Shown here one piece after another: positions 44,916 through 54,047 of a stretch of 64,000 nucleotides of DNA (position 1 is the first letter of the stretch; each line of letters starts with the position of its first letter). Below the pieces are notes generated by a model. It did not search any database. It was not told where the DNA came from and saw nothing but the letters and a program-made list of their open reading frames with translations. The stretch comes from Minicystis rosea. Lineage in GTDB: Bacteria > Myxococcota_A > Polyangia > Polyangiales > Polyangiaceae. Position numbers and translations under genes: made by a program. The DNA is taken from NCBI GenBank assembly GCA_001931535.1, contig CP016211.1:13841501-13905500 (forward strand). The letters are read 5' to 3'.

Positions 44916-46358
44916 GTGGGCGTTTGCCCGCTTGCTTCCCCAGCGTGGCCGGACCATCTGTGGCCGGCCATGCGCATGCCTCGACTCGCCCCTGCTTTGC
45001 TGGCCCTCAGCGCGGCGCTCGCGCCGCGCGCTGCTGCGGCGGCTGCCGACGTGAAGGTCGACATCCCCTTCACCAAGGCCACGCTCCCCAACGGCCTCAC
45101 CGTGATCCTCCACGAGGATCACACCTTGCCGATGGTCGCGGTGAACACGCTCGTGAAGGTCGGCGCCCGCTTCGAGGAGCCCGGCCGCACCGGCTTCGCG
45201 CACCTCTTCGAGCACCTCATGTTCATGGGCACCTCGCGCGCCCCGACGAAGATGTTCGACGCTTGGATGGAAGCCGAAGGCGGCTCGAACAACGCCTGGA
45301 CCAGCGAAGATCGCACCGATTACTACGACATCGGCCCGGCCCACACGCTGCCGCTCCTCCTCTGGCTCGAAGCGGATCGCTTCTCCTCCATCGGCAAGGA
45401 GATGACCCAGCAGAAGCTCGACGCCCAGCGGGACGTGGTGCGCAACGAGCGCCGCCAGACCAGCGAAAACCGGCCTTACGGCAAGGTCGAGCTGCGCTTG
45501 CCCGAGCTCCTCTATCCGAAGGGCCACCCGTACCATCACCCGGTCATCGGCTCGCACGAAGACTTGCAAGCGGCGACCGTCGACGACGTGAAGACGTTCT
45601 TCGCCCGCTGGTACGTGCCCAACAACACGTCGATCGTGGTCGCCGGCGACTTCGATGCGCAGAAGACGAAGGCCGACATCGAGCGCCTCTTCGGCTGGAT
45701 CCCCCAGGTCGAGCTCACGAAGGTCGAGCAGCCGGCGGCGCCCAAGCTCACGAGCGTGGTGCGCGAGACGATGCCGGACAACGTCAAGCTGCCCAAGGTG
45801 ATCATGGCGTGGCACAGCCCCGCGCGCTTCGCGCCGGGCGATGCCGAGCTCGATCTCGCGGCCGCCATCCTGCAAGAAGGCAAGGCCAGCCGGCTCTACA
45901 AAGCGCTCGTCTACGACAAGCCCCTCGCGCAGGAGGTCCACGCCGAGCAGCGCTCGCAGGATCTCTCTTCGACCTTCGTCATCGAGGCCGTGGCGCAGCC
46001 GGGCGTGTCGCTCGATCAGGTCGAGGCCGCCATCGACGCGGAGGTCGCGCGCCTCGCGTCGGCGCCGCCCTCCGCGGAGGAGCTCAAGCGCGCGCAGAAC
46101 CAGTTCGAGACGGGCTTCGTCGCGCGGCTCCAATCCGTGGCCGAGCGCGCGCAGCTCTTGAACCAGTACCAGATGGCCGTCGGCGATCCGGGCTATGCCG
46201 ACAAGGATCTCGCGCGCTACCGCGCGGCCACGCCGGCCCAGGTGCAGGCCGTGGTGAAGGCGACCCTCGATCCCAACGCGCGCGTCGTCCTCCGCGTGGT
46301 GCCGAAGGACGCGCCGCCCGACGCCAAGCCCGCCGCCGCGAAGAAGGGAGCCAAGTGA
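44916..46358 (+). CDS. M16-family zinc peptidase, catalytically intact subunit
   Basis: GTG 44916 has AAGGAG 8 bases upstream; ATG 44970 (MRMPRLAPALLAL) is the alternative and places the signal peptide (LAPALLALSAALAPRAAAAAA) at the very N-terminus. 480 residues from GTG. The inverted zinc motif is present: FAHLFEHLMFMGT (HxxEH), with the third ligand Glu about 75 residues later in VVRNERRQTSENRPYG. The second half (VVAGDFDAQKTK, MAWHSPARFAPGDAELDLAAAIL) is the usual M16 partner domain. It probably acts in the periplasm as a heterodimer with the next gene's product, degrading peptides. The ATGA overlap with that gene supports a fixed ratio. Confidence 0.93.
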   Translation: MGVCPLASPAWPDHLWPAMRMPRLAPALLALSAALAPRAAAAAADVKVDIPFTKATLPNGLTVILHEDHTLPMVAVNTLVKVGARFEEPGRTGFAHLFEHLMFMGTSRAPTKMFDAWMEAEGGSNNAWTSEDRTDYYDIGPAHTLPLLLWLEADRFSSIGKEMTQQKLDAQRDVVRNERRQTSENRPYGKVELRLPELLYPKGHPYHHPVIGSHEDLQAATVDDVKTFFARWYVPNNTSIVVAGDFDAQKTKADIERLFGWIPQVELTKVEQPAAPKLTSVVRETMPDNVKLPKVIMAWHSPARFAPGDAELDLAAAILQEGKASRLYKALVYDKPLAQEVHAEQRSQDLSSTFVIEAVAQPGVSLDQVEAAIDAEVARLASAPPSAEELKRAQNQFETGFVARLQSVAERAQLLNQYQMAVGDPGYADKDLARYRAATPAQVQAVVKATLDPNARVVLRVVPKDAPPDAKPAAAKKGAK

Positions 46359-47902
46359 TGCGCACCTCGAAGATGCTCTCGATCACGGCGCTGTGCGGCC
46401 TCGCGCTCACCGCGTGCGAAGGGAACGTGCCTCCGCCGGAAGTGCCCACGCCGCCGCCGCCGACCGCGGCGCCCGTCGCCGCCGATCCGATCGGCACGGC
46501 CAAGCCCGAGCTCCCCGCGCCGAAGGCGTTCGAGCCGCCGGCCCCCGTGGTCTACAAGGCCGCGAACGGCATGAACGTGTGGCTCCTCGAGCGCCACACG
46601 CTCCCGATGGTGAGCGTGACGCTCGCGCTGCCCTATGGATCGGCCTCCGATCCGCAGGGCAAGGAAGGGCTCGCCCACATCACGGCCGACATGCTCGACG
46701 AGGGCGCGGGCTCGCGTGACGCCGTGGCGCTCTCCACCGCGGTCAACGATCTCGGCGCCGCGCTCCACACCGGCGCGGGCATGGATGGAAGCACCGTCTC
46801 GCTCGTCGTCCTGAAGAAGAACTTCAAGCCGGCGTTCGACATCTTCAGCGACGTCGTGGCGCGCCCGCGCTTCGACGCCAAGGAATGGAAGCGCGTCTCC
46901 TCGCTCTGGCAGAACGATCTGCAGAAGCGCGCGCAGGATCCCGGCTCCGTCTCGCGCGTCGCCATGGCCGCCGCGCTCTACGGCGCGGGGACGCCTTACG
47001 GCCACCCGTCGAACGGCCTCCTCTCCTCGGCGACGAAGGTCGATCTCAAGGCCGTGAAGGACTTCTACGCCAAGCACTACCGGCCCGATCAAGCCACGCT
47101 CGTGGTCGCCGGCGACGTGACGCGGGCCGAGCTCGACGCCGTGCTCGGCCCGGCGCTCGACGGTTGGAAGGCTTCGGGCAAGGCGGCGCCGCCGTCGCCG
47201 GTGGGCAAGCCCGTGGCTTCACCGCCGCGCCTCGTGCTCGTGGATCGTCCCGACGCGCCGCAGTCGGTGCTCGCGGTGGTGCGCTCCGGCGTGGCCGCGG
47301 CCGATCCCAAGGCCCCGCTGCTCGATCTGATCAATACGGCGCTTGGCGGCTCGTTCACGTCGCGCCTCAACCAGGATCTACGCGAGGAGCACGGTTGGTC
47401 CTACGGCGCGGGCTCGCGCTTCGCGGAGACGCGCGGCACGGGCGCGTTCATCGCGTACGCCTCCGTCGTCACCGACGCGACGGGGCAAGCGGCGAAGGCG
47501 ATGCTGGCCGACCTCGACAAGATGGCAACCGCAGGCCTGACGCCTGACGAGCTCGACAAGGTGCGCGCTCAAGACCGCGCGGACTTGGTGCAGACCTACG
47601 AGACCGTCGGCAGCATCAGCCGTCGCCTTGGATCGCTGGCGGTGCTGGGCCTGCCGCCTGCCTTCGATGCGAACGCGAGCCGCTCCCGGCAGCAAGCCTC
47701 GAAGAGCGAGCTCGATGCGCTGGCCGCCGCCGTGTCACCGAACGGCGCCACCATCGTGGTGGTCGGCCCTGCGGCAGCGGTCACCCCGCAGCTCGACGCC
47801 GCAGGCCTCGGCAAGCCCGAGCTCTATGACACTGAAGGCAATCCGCTCAAGGCCGGCGCCCCCGAGAAGCCGGCGAAGGCTGCCCCGAAGAAGAAGAAGT
47901 GA
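46358..47902 (+). CDS. M16-family peptidase, inactive partner subunit, lipoprotein
   Basis: ATG 46358 overlaps the TGA of the first M16 gene (ATGA); 514 residues. The signal ends in the lipobox LALTAC, followed by a proline-rich linker (PPPTAAPVAADP). The M16 fold is evident (YKAANGMNVWLLERHTLPMV, LAHITADMLDEGAGSRDA, VVAGDVTRAELDAVLGPAL, GGSFTSRLNQDLREEHGW), but the zinc motif HxxEH reads HITAD, so it lacks activity on its own. This active/inactive pairing is standard for bacterial M16B proteins. The tail ends in a lysine-rich stretch. A strong hairpin terminator follows at 47916-47946. Confidence 0.92.
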   Translation: MRTSKMLSITALCGLALTACEGNVPPPEVPTPPPPTAAPVAADPIGTAKPELPAPKAFEPPAPVVYKAANGMNVWLLERHTLPMVSVTLALPYGSASDPQGKEGLAHITADMLDEGAGSRDAVALSTAVNDLGAALHTGAGMDGSTVSLVVLKKNFKPAFDIFSDVVARPRFDAKEWKRVSSLWQNDLQKRAQDPGSVSRVAMAAALYGAGTPYGHPSNGLLSSATKVDLKAVKDFYAKHYRPDQATLVVAGDVTRAELDAVLGPALDGWKASGKAAPPSPVGKPVASPPRLVLVDRPDAPQSVLAVVRSGVAAADPKAPLLDLINTALGGSFTSRLNQDLREEHGWSYGAGSRFAETRGTGAFIAYASVVTDATGQAAKAMLADLDKMATAGLTPDELDKVRAQDRADLVQTYETVGSISRRLGSLAVLGLPPAFDANASRSRQQASKSELDALAAAVSPNGATIVVVGPAAAVTPQLDAAGLGKPELYDTEGNPLKAGAPEKPAKAAPKKKK

Positions 47903-47915
47903 CCAAGAGCACGAA

Positions 47916-47946
47916 GGCCCCCTCGGCCATCATGGCGGAGGGGGCC
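47916..47946. terminator. Hairpin between convergent genes
   Basis: GGCCCCCTC at 47916-47924 pairs perfectly with GAGGGGGCC at 47938-47946, and the loop itself contains GCCAT-c-ATGGC. It lies 14 bases after the M16 stop and probably serves the convergent lipoprotein gene as well. Confidence 0.8.
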
Positions 47947-47994
47947 TCGCATCGATGAGGTCAGGCCTCATCGATCATCGAATGCGCGCGACCA

Positions 47995-48648
47995 TCACGG
48001 TGACGACGGGGGATCGGTCGACGGGGGATCGGTCGGCGCGGACGTCGTCTCGCTGGGCTGGAAGTTGAGCGGGTTCGTGGGCGCTCCCTGGTGGAGCACC
48101 TCCTTGCCGACCCAGTAGATGTAGTGCGGATCGGCGTAGCCATCGAGGTAGACCTCGAGCTGCACGGTGGCGCCCACCGGCGTGTCGAACCTGATCCCAC
48201 CGAGGCCGAGCGTGTTCTCGGTGTAGAGGTGCACGCTCCCATCGGCCAAGAGCTCGATCTGATCCTGCCCCGCGAGATCCTGGCCCTTCGGGTTGTCGAT
48301 GGTGGCGCCCTCGTCGAGCACCGTGGCGAAGACGTCGAACCCGCACGAGTAGTTGCCGCCGTTCTCGGGCGCGTTGAAGTCGCAGGTCGTGAAGACGTTC
48401 CAGTGGCCGCCGGTCGAGTATTCGACGAAGACGCCGACGCCGTCGCCCGGCACCGCTTGAATGGTGGCGTCGGCATCGATCGTGACGACCTGCGGGGCCG
48501 TCTCGGTGGGCTCTTCGTTGTCCGGCGGGGTGTAGCCGCCGCCTCCGTGGTCACCGGAGGTGATGATGCAGCCGCTGCTCGCCGCGCCCAGGCAGGCGGT
48601 GGTGGCGAGGAGAGTAGTGAGCATCAGAGGACGCAACGACAAGCGCAT
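47995..48648 (-). CDS. Lipoprotein of unknown function
   Basis: ATG 48648 (MRLSLRPLMLTTLLATTAC) has AAGGAG 9 bases upstream; 217 residues. The signal peptide ends at one of two cysteines (LATTAC or ASSGC), giving a lipoprotein. The mature part begins with a Gly/Pro/Glu linker and is a beta-rich domain (VGVFVEYSTGGHWNVF, YSCGFDVFATVL, IELLADGSVHLYTENTLG, GATVQLEVYLDGYADPHYIY) with a proline/serine/threonine-rich end. Similar short beta-domain lipoproteins are common in myxobacteria, but I know no function for it. It seems to be monocistronic. Confidence 0.75.
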   Translation of the reverse strand: MRLSLRPLMLTTLLATTACLGAASSGCIITSGDHGGGGYTPPDNEEPTETAPQVVTIDADATIQAVPGDGVGVFVEYSTGGHWNVFTTCDFNAPENGGNYSCGFDVFATVLDEGATIDNPKGQDLAGQDQIELLADGSVHLYTENTLGLGGIRFDTPVGATVQLEVYLDGYADPHYIYWVGKEVLHQGAPTNPLNFQPSETTSAPTDPPSTDPPSSP

Positions 48649-48678
48649 GACCAGGGCTCCTTGAGGCGAAGTTACAGG

Positions 48679-48703
48679 GTTTGGGGCCGCGTGCGGCCCC
48701 ATC
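48679..48703 (-). terminator. GC-rich hairpin of the dispersed family, after the DUF6600 gene
   Basis: The minus strand reads GATGGGGCCGCACGCGGCCCC then AAAC, 14 bases after the DUF6600 stop. The stem is GGGGCCGC/GCGGCCCC. It differs by one base from the third unit of the array at 54471-54490. Confidence 0.65.
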
Positions 48704-48716
48704 GTTCCAAGGCGAT

Positions 48717-50066
48717 TCAGCGACGCCGCCCACCGCCGCCGCCGAACCGCGGCGCCGCGGGGCGCGACGCCGACGGGCGAGGCACCGACACGCTGTGCGA
48801 CGGCGCATGCACCGCCGGCGCCGACGGGCGGACGCTCGGCGTCGAGTGGAAGGTCGGTGCAGATGAATGGAAGCTCGGTGCGGGATGCACCGCGCCCGGC
48901 GATCCGCGGAAGGCCGGCGCGACGCGCGCGCCCTGCGCCGGCGCGCTCTGGAAGCTCGGCGCGCGCGACGGCGCCGCGTGAGCCGCGTGAGCACCGGGCG
49001 CGCCGTGGAAGCTCGGTGTTGCGCGGCCCGGCGTGCCGGCGTAGCTCGGACCGAAGGCGCGGCTCCCCGGCTGGCCGACCCCTTCAGCGCGCGAGCCCGG
49101 CGTGGCGCTGCGACCGAAGCCATCGTAGCTGCGGTTCCACGCGTTGCCCCGCGCGCCCGCGTTGCCGAGCTGCGGGCGAGCCGTCGAGCCGAGCGCGCTG
49201 CGACGCACGGCCGCGGTCCCGCTGTGCGTCGAGAAGGCCCGCGCGCGCGCATCGGCGGTCGCGCGTCGCTGCGGGACGGCCGAATGCGGGACATGCGCCG
49301 CCGAGAACGAAGGCGACGAGGGCCGGTGTCGCGGGCTGCCACCGCGGCCCGCCGCCGGCGTCGCCGCGTGGTACGGGCGCGTGCTCGAGGCGGCCGACGC
49401 CACGGCGCCGCGATCGCGCACGACGTACGTGGAGACGTTGTTGTAGAAGACGTGGGTCGTCGGCACGAAGCAGTACGCCACGTACGGCACCGTCCACAGG
49501 CCCACGGCCACGCCGTCCGCCCAGTACCAGGTCGGCGCGAGCGGCGCCCACCCGATGTAGCCGCCGTCGCCCACGCGCCACGTCACCCACGCGGGCGCGT
49601 ACTCACGGCCCGGAATCCAACCCCAGTAGCTCCCGGCCCAGACCCATCGACCGTAGTGGAAGGGGACGTATCCCCAGTCGTAATCGCTCTCCCACATCCA
49701 GTCGCCCGTGTCGGCCACACCCCAATGCCCGGACGTCTGGTACGGCGCGAAGTCGGGACCGACCTCGGCGGCGTTGGGCACCCAGATGGTTCCGTACGTC
49801 GGATCCTGCGTCCACGCGCCGTGCGGATCGAGCGTGTCGCGGAAGTCGGTGAGCGCGCTGGGATCGGTGTCGGCGTACTCGCCGTCGGCGTCGTCCTGCG
49901 GACTCTCGGGCACGTCCCCCGTGTATCCCTGCGTTGACGGATCACCCAGGTCGGCGCGCGCCGCTGCGGGCGCGAGCGCCGTGATCAGCGCTGCGAGCAC
50001 CCCGATCACGCGCGAGCGGGAAGAGCCGGACGAGAAGGACGAAGCGGCAAAGGGCATCGACAGCAT
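48717..50066 (-). CDS. Secreted DUF6600-domain protein with low-complexity tail
   Basis: ATG 50066 (MLSMPFAASSFSSG) starts a 449-residue protein with a signal peptide (VIGVLAALITALAPAAARA). Residues about 75-200 are the DUF6600 domain: repeated tryptophan motifs with PHGAWTQDPTYGTIWVPN, SGHWGVADTGDWMWESDYDW, YVPFHYGRWVWAGSYWGWIP and APAWVTWRVGDGGYIGWAPL. The C-terminal half is low-complexity (Ala, Ser, Pro, His, Arg, with many SFHSAP-like units), ending in GGGGGRRR. DUF6600 proteins are abundant in Myxococcota and are thought to be cell-envelope or extracellular; the function is unknown. It is divergent from the OmpA-like gene. Confidence 0.88.
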   Translation of the reverse strand: MLSMPFAASSFSSGSSRSRVIGVLAALITALAPAAARADLGDPSTQGYTGDVPESPQDDADGEYADTDPSALTDFRDTLDPHGAWTQDPTYGTIWVPNAAEVGPDFAPYQTSGHWGVADTGDWMWESDYDWGYVPFHYGRWVWAGSYWGWIPGREYAPAWVTWRVGDGGYIGWAPLAPTWYWADGVAVGLWTVPYVAYCFVPTTHVFYNNVSTYVVRDRGAVASAASSTRPYHAATPAAGRGGSPRHRPSSPSFSAAHVPHSAVPQRRATADARARAFSTHSGTAAVRRSALGSTARPQLGNAGARGNAWNRSYDGFGRSATPGSRAEGVGQPGSRAFGPSYAGTPGRATPSFHGAPGAHAAHAAPSRAPSFQSAPAQGARVAPAFRGSPGAVHPAPSFHSSAPTFHSTPSVRPSAPAVHAPSHSVSVPRPSASRPAAPRFGGGGGRRR

Positions 50067-50415
50067 GATGGGACCTCTTATGGGCAGATGCCAGGGAACG
50101 GCGAGACCGCGCGCGCTCGGGCGAGGCTCACCGGGGCGCCGAGGTGCCAGGGTTGCGGCGCCGGTTGGCCGAGAGATTCTGCAAACCGCGTTCCGAGCCT
50201 CATTCTAAAGGACGGCGCGGCGTGGTGAAACCGACAAAACCGTGCTGCGTGAGGCCCCTCCGTGGTGCCCCGCACCTGCCGGCCGTGGTTGGCGCGGGCG
50301 CCCCGATCGCGGATGGCACGGTGTGCCGGCCCCGAGTGACAATGGATCAGACAGCGAGTGTCTCGGGTCTGGGACACGTCTCGGGTGTTTCGCCTCGCAT
50401 ACCGGACGCTGTAAG
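50067..50415. promoter_or_regulatory. Divergent region between DUF6600 and OmpA-like genes
   Basis: These ~349 bases hold no gene that I can support. They must contain promoters for both divergent genes. A small inverted repeat GTGTC...GACAC is seen at about 50359-50380, and a GC-rich palindromic stretch lies near 50310-50335. Neither can be assigned a role. Confidence 0.35.
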
Positions 50416-51981
50416 GTGCCGCGGGTGCGTTCTCGATCTGGGTGGCTTCGGGCCGCGGCGGCCCTCGCGGTGTTCCTTGGACAGGGTGTCTCGACGGCGG
50501 CGCCGCCTCCCCTCACCGAGGGCGTTCGCATCGATCAGCTCCAGCCGGCGAGCCCGGAGAGCATGTTCTTCCGCGCCGAGGGCCCGCACACACCCGCTGC
50601 CGAAGGGGTCGAGTTCGCGGCCGGGGTCACCTTCGAATACGCCAAAGGCCTGCTGAAGCAGGTCGGCGTCGATCGCGACGGCGGGCGGCAGACGCTCGCC
50701 ACGCTCGTGGATCACGCCGTCCTCGCGCGGGTCGCCGGCTCGATCACCCCGGTGCATTGGCTGTCGTTCGACGTCAGCCTGCCCTTTGCGCTCTTCGAGT
50801 CGGGGGACGCGCCCGTCTCGTACGTCAAGCAGGCGCCGTCGGCGGCCTCCGCGCCCGGGGTCGGTGATCTGCGGCTCGGGGTTCACTTCCGTCCGATCGA
50901 CACGACGCAGCTCGGGCTCATCCTCGGCGGGCGCTTCTGGGCGCCGTTCGGCTCGCAGGATGCCTACCTCTCCGATCGGCGCTTCCGCGGCGAGGTCGAC
51001 ATCGGCGTCGCGGGCGAGGCGTCGCGCATCCTCTATGGCTGCTCGTTCAACGTCGCGCCGACGTTCTTCATGCGGCGCAACGGCGATCGCATCGCGGGCT
51101 CGTGCGCGGTTCACGTGACCCTCGGATCGGTGGTCTCGCTCGGTGTGGAGCCCGCGTTCCAGCTCGTCACGCACACCGATCCCGTGCCGCTCGATGCCAC
51201 GAACAAGGATGGCAAGCCGAGCCTCGGTGTCCTGTTCGAGCCGCTGGGCGCGTTGCGGCTGCGTTTCGGTGGTTTCCGGCTCGGGTTCGCGGCGGGGCCC
51301 GGCTTCGGCGGCGGCATGGGCAACGCCGAGGTGCGGGGCCTCGTGAATTTCGCGTACGTCGGTCTGGGGAAGGCGCCCACGCCTCCGCCGCCGCCCATCC
51401 CCGATCGCGATCTCGACAAGATCCCCGATGCCGTCGATGCCTGCCCCGACGAGGCCGGCCCGAGCAGCGCCGACCCCAAGCAGAACGGCTGCCCGGCTCG
51501 CGACCAGGACGGTGACGGCATCCGCGACGACGAGGACTTTTGCCCCGACCGTCCCGGAATTCCCCACCCCGATCCCAAGGCCAACGGCTGCCCCGACAGC
51601 GACAACGACGGCCTGCCCGATCCCATCGACAACTGCATCCACGAGCCCGGGGCCGCGCCGACGGGCTGCCCGAAGCATGCGCGCCTCGCCGAGGGGGCCT
51701 TCAAGATCGAGCCGGTCATCGATTTCGGCACCGGCGACAAGCTCGGTCCGAACAGCCGCACCGCGCTCGACGAGGTGGCCGCGACCATGCGCGCCAACCC
51801 CAAGATCGAGCGCATCAGCATCTCCATCGGCACCAAGGGCGCGCGCCCCGCGCTCTCCGACAAGCGCGCGCAGGAAGTCCTCCTCGTGCTGCGCGCGGCC
51901 AACCTCGATCCGAGCCGCTACGAGGTCGTCCTCCGCGACGAGCTGCGCGGCGGCTCGGTTCAGGTGCGCATCGTCAAGTAG
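50416..51981 (+). CDS. OmpA-like outer-membrane protein with thrombospondin type 3 repeats
   Basis: GTG 50416 (MPRVRSRSGWLRAAAAL) is preferred because a signal peptide (AAAALAVFLGQGVSTAA) follows; GTG 50425 is equally possible. 521 residues. Residues 30-315 are a beta-rich domain with strand patterns of an outer-membrane beta-barrel (VGDLRLGVHFRPI, LGLILGGRFWAPFGSQDAYL, FGGFRLGFAAGPGFGGGMG). Residues about 325-415 carry calcium-binding thrombospondin type 3 repeats (PDRDLDKIPDAVDACPDEAG, DQDGDGIRDDEDFCPD, DSDNDGLPDPIDNC). The last ~100 residues resemble an OmpA-C domain (VIDFGTGDKLGPNSRTALDE, ALSDKRAQEVLLVL), but the D-N-R peptidoglycan motif is not typical. It links the outer membrane to the wall. 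Confidence 0.88.
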   Translation: MPRVRSRSGWLRAAAALAVFLGQGVSTAAPPPLTEGVRIDQLQPASPESMFFRAEGPHTPAAEGVEFAAGVTFEYAKGLLKQVGVDRDGGRQTLATLVDHAVLARVAGSITPVHWLSFDVSLPFALFESGDAPVSYVKQAPSAASAPGVGDLRLGVHFRPIDTTQLGLILGGRFWAPFGSQDAYLSDRRFRGEVDIGVAGEASRILYGCSFNVAPTFFMRRNGDRIAGSCAVHVTLGSVVSLGVEPAFQLVTHTDPVPLDATNKDGKPSLGVLFEPLGALRLRFGGFRLGFAAGPGFGGGMGNAEVRGLVNFAYVGLGKAPTPPPPPIPDRDLDKIPDAVDACPDEAGPSSADPKQNGCPARDQDGDGIRDDEDFCPDRPGIPHPDPKANGCPDSDNDGLPDPIDNCIHEPGAAPTGCPKHARLAEGAFKIEPVIDFGTGDKLGPNSRTALDEVAATMRANPKIERISISIGTKGARPALSDKRAQEVLLVLRAANLDPSRYEVVLRDELRGGSVQVRIVK

Positions 51982-52004
51982 GCCGCGCTCGGCGTTCGCT
52001 GGTC

Positions 52005-52037
52005 GCATGCGCGCCGACGCAGTCGAAGCGCGCATGC
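52005..52037. terminator. Perfect hairpin after the OmpA-like gene
   Basis: GCATGCGCGC (52005-52014) pairs with GCGCGCATGC (52028-52037) across 13 bases, 24 bases after the OmpA-like stop and 95 bases before the convergent gene's stop. Confidence 0.7.
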
Positions 52038-52131
52038 TCACCCATGCGCTCGAAGCGCCTGATGCACGCAACTCACACGCAACCCGCCCTGCGCCGGGAT
52101 CCGCGCGAGCTCGATACGGAGCCGTTCGCCG

Positions 52132-53085
52132 TTACTTCGCGGCCTCGGTGCAGCAGCGGAAGCCGGCCTCGTAGCCGTAGTCGCCTTCCTTGTGGAAGGT
52201 GACCGTCGGGCGGCAGCGGCCGCGGACGGGGCCCCACCAGCCGCCTTTGAGGCCGCTGCGGTTCGGGGGCTTTTTCCCGGGGATTTCGACCCATTCGTTG
52301 ACGTTGCCGTTGAGGTCGTAGAGGCCGGCCCAGGAGACGCAGGTGAGGGACTCGCCGATCTTCAAGCGTTGATCGAGGCGCGCGAGCTCCGTTTTGCACC
52401 AAGGGGTGGCGAGGCACTCGTCGTATTCGGGGAGCACCTTCGAGTGATCGGGGTAGCGATACTCCTTGTCGATGCTGCACGTCTTCGGATCGCGGACGTA
52501 GCCGTAGACGTAGGGGAGCATGTTCGGGCCTTCGCAGGCGAAGTTGAACTCGTCCTCGGTGCAGATGCGTTTGCCCGCCGCTTTGCACATGGCGACGGCG
52601 TGCGTCCACGAGGTGAGCACGCGCGGCTCCTCGCCGACCTTGTTCGGATACTCGAAACGGTCCATGCAGAAGGAGACGTGCCTGCGTTTCCCCGAGACGC
52701 AGCGCGAAGGCTCGGCGTAGCGGAGGCAGCGCTCGCTCACGTTCTTCTGATCGTTGTGGTCTTTGTACTCCTGGTGATGCTCCAGGCAGTCTTGCATGAC
52801 GGCCGGGCAATACTCGCCCTCGACGCGGACCATGCCTTCGGGGCAACCCTCGGTGCGACCGGGATACGACGGCGCCGCGCTCGCAGCAGCGGACGCGCTC
52901 GCGGTGGCCGTCGGCACGGCGGCGCTCGCGGGCACGGTGGACGCCGCGGACGAGGCCGCGCTCGCGGGCGTCGGGAGGCTCGAGGTGGCGGCGGTGGGCG
53001 TATCGTGATCTCCGCCTTTCGCGCTGCAGCCGGCGGCGAGCGCGAGGAGCGCGACGGAGAGAGGGAAGGAGCGGACGGGGAGCAT
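52132..53085 (-). CDS. SUMF1/FGE-fold lipoprotein
   Basis: ATG 53085 (MLPVRSFPLSVALLALAAGC) gives a lipoprotein with lipobox LAAGC; 317 residues. A Ser/Ala/Pro linker of about 50 residues follows. The rest is a formylglycine-generating-enzyme-like (SUMF1) fold: GCPEGMVRVEGEYCP, VSFCMDRFEYPNKVGEEP, AVAMCKAAGKRICTEDEFNFACEG, DLNGNVNEWVE, GLKGGWWGPVRGRCRPTV and the C-terminal YEAGFRCC, all usual FGE-like blocks. The paired cysteines that activate true FGE are not clearly placed, and the domain is shortened, so it may be a binding rather than an oxidising version. Many myxobacterial surface proteins have this domain. Confidence 0.88.
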   Translation of the reverse strand: MLPVRSFPLSVALLALAAGCSAKGGDHDTPTAATSSLPTPASAASSAASTVPASAAVPTATASASAAASAAPSYPGRTEGCPEGMVRVEGEYCPAVMQDCLEHHQEYKDHNDQKNVSERCLRYAEPSRCVSGKRRHVSFCMDRFEYPNKVGEEPRVLTSWTHAVAMCKAAGKRICTEDEFNFACEGPNMLPYVYGYVRDPKTCSIDKEYRYPDHSKVLPEYDECLATPWCKTELARLDQRLKIGESLTCVSWAGLYDLNGNVNEWVEIPGKKPPNRSGLKGGWWGPVRGRCRPTVTFHKEGDYGYEAGFRCCTEAAK

Positions 53086-53203
53086 GCGCGCGCTGTCATA
53101 GCGGGGTGCGGCGCGGCTCGATACGTCATTGTCGCGTCCGCTCGACGGCTTCGTCCGGAAGTCCGCGGATGGAAGCTGGATCACCGCGGCGCGGGCGCAG
53201 CAA

Positions 53204-53293
53204 TTACGCCAGAGGGAGCGCCTTCACGCCGAGGAGACGCCGCGCTTCGAAGTCCGGCTTCGGCGGCGGGGGAGGAGGCGGGATGAGCTTCAT
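53204..53293 (-). CDS. Possible 29-residue proline-rich small protein
   Basis: ATG 53293 follows GGGAGATGGACC, a strong ribosome-binding site for this genome. The peptide begins MKLIPPPPPPPKPDFEARRL and ends in TAA. Its composition (a basic tail after seven prolines) is not that of random shadow frames. No homologue is known to me. It sits in the gap between two lipoprotein genes. Confidence is low because of the length. Confidence 0.3.
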   Translation of the reverse strand: MKLIPPPPPPPKPDFEARRLLGVKALPLA

Positions 53294-53377
53294 GGTCCAT
53301 CTCCCGGAGAGGGTGAATCCGAGGCTCACCGCGTCTCGGAGAGAGAGACCGTATCATACGGTCCGAGGCCGAGCGCT

Positions 53378-53779
53378 CTACGCTTGGGTGCAGATGGGTT
53401 TGCCATCTTCATCGAGCTGGCATCCGCCGGGTATTCGGCCCACGTGCGTCGCGCATTGGCCCATGGTGTCCGTGGGCGCGTCGATGACACAGGCGCTCTG
53501 GCAATCGTCGCGCCGGGAGCATGCTTTGCCACCGTCGGTGGTGGGGCAGACGCAGCCTTCGCCGCTCGCATTGCCGAGGCTCATCCAACAACCACCCTCG
53601 TCGTGACAAGCGCTCTCGCGGTCGAGCGCGGCGCTGCATTGGGCCGTGACGGGGACGTCTCCGCAATTGTCGGGGCCGAGATCTCCGCCGCACGAGGCCG
53701 TGACGAGGAGCAACGACGCCATCCAGAACGAGCGCCGCGCCGCCGTCGACGCGAGGCGATGAAGGAAGGAAAGAGCCAT
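53378..53779 (-). CDS. Small cysteine-rich lipoprotein
   Basis: ATG 53779 (MALSFLHRLASTAARR) has GGAGG 8 bases upstream; 133 residues. The signal peptide ends in the lipobox LVTASC. The mature part contains about eleven cysteines in a knot-like spacing (DNCGDVPVTAQCSAALDRES, ACHDEGGCWM, GCVCPTTDGGKACSRRDDCQ, GQCATHVG, GGCQLDEDG). It resembles the small disulfide-rich domains of secreted myxobacterial proteins such as the one at 54698-55804, but no function is known. It is divergent from the gene at 54048. Confidence 0.75.
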   Translation of the reverse strand: MALSFLHRLASTAARRSFWMASLLLVTASCGGDLGPDNCGDVPVTAQCSAALDRESACHDEGGCWMSLGNASGEGCVCPTTDGGKACSRRDDCQSACVIDAPTDTMGQCATHVGRIPGGCQLDEDGKPICTQA

Positions 53780-54047
53780 GATGAGGACCTCCAGGCTCGG
53801 GAGTAGCGTCTCGAATGGGAACGGGCATTCCCATCGGGCGCGCACGTTCATGGCATGCCTGAGCGTTGCAAGGCACGCCCCGACACGTCGAGCTCGACGA
53901 ACACGAAGCGATGCACGTCGAGGCTTCGTTCGAGCGGGTTTCTTCGCGCGATCGATAGCGCGTGCGGCGGCTCGTGAAGTGGTCGCGAGGGACGACAAAG
54001 TCGTGGCCTCTTGCACACGGTCTCGCTATCCTGAGAAGGGAGGGGAC

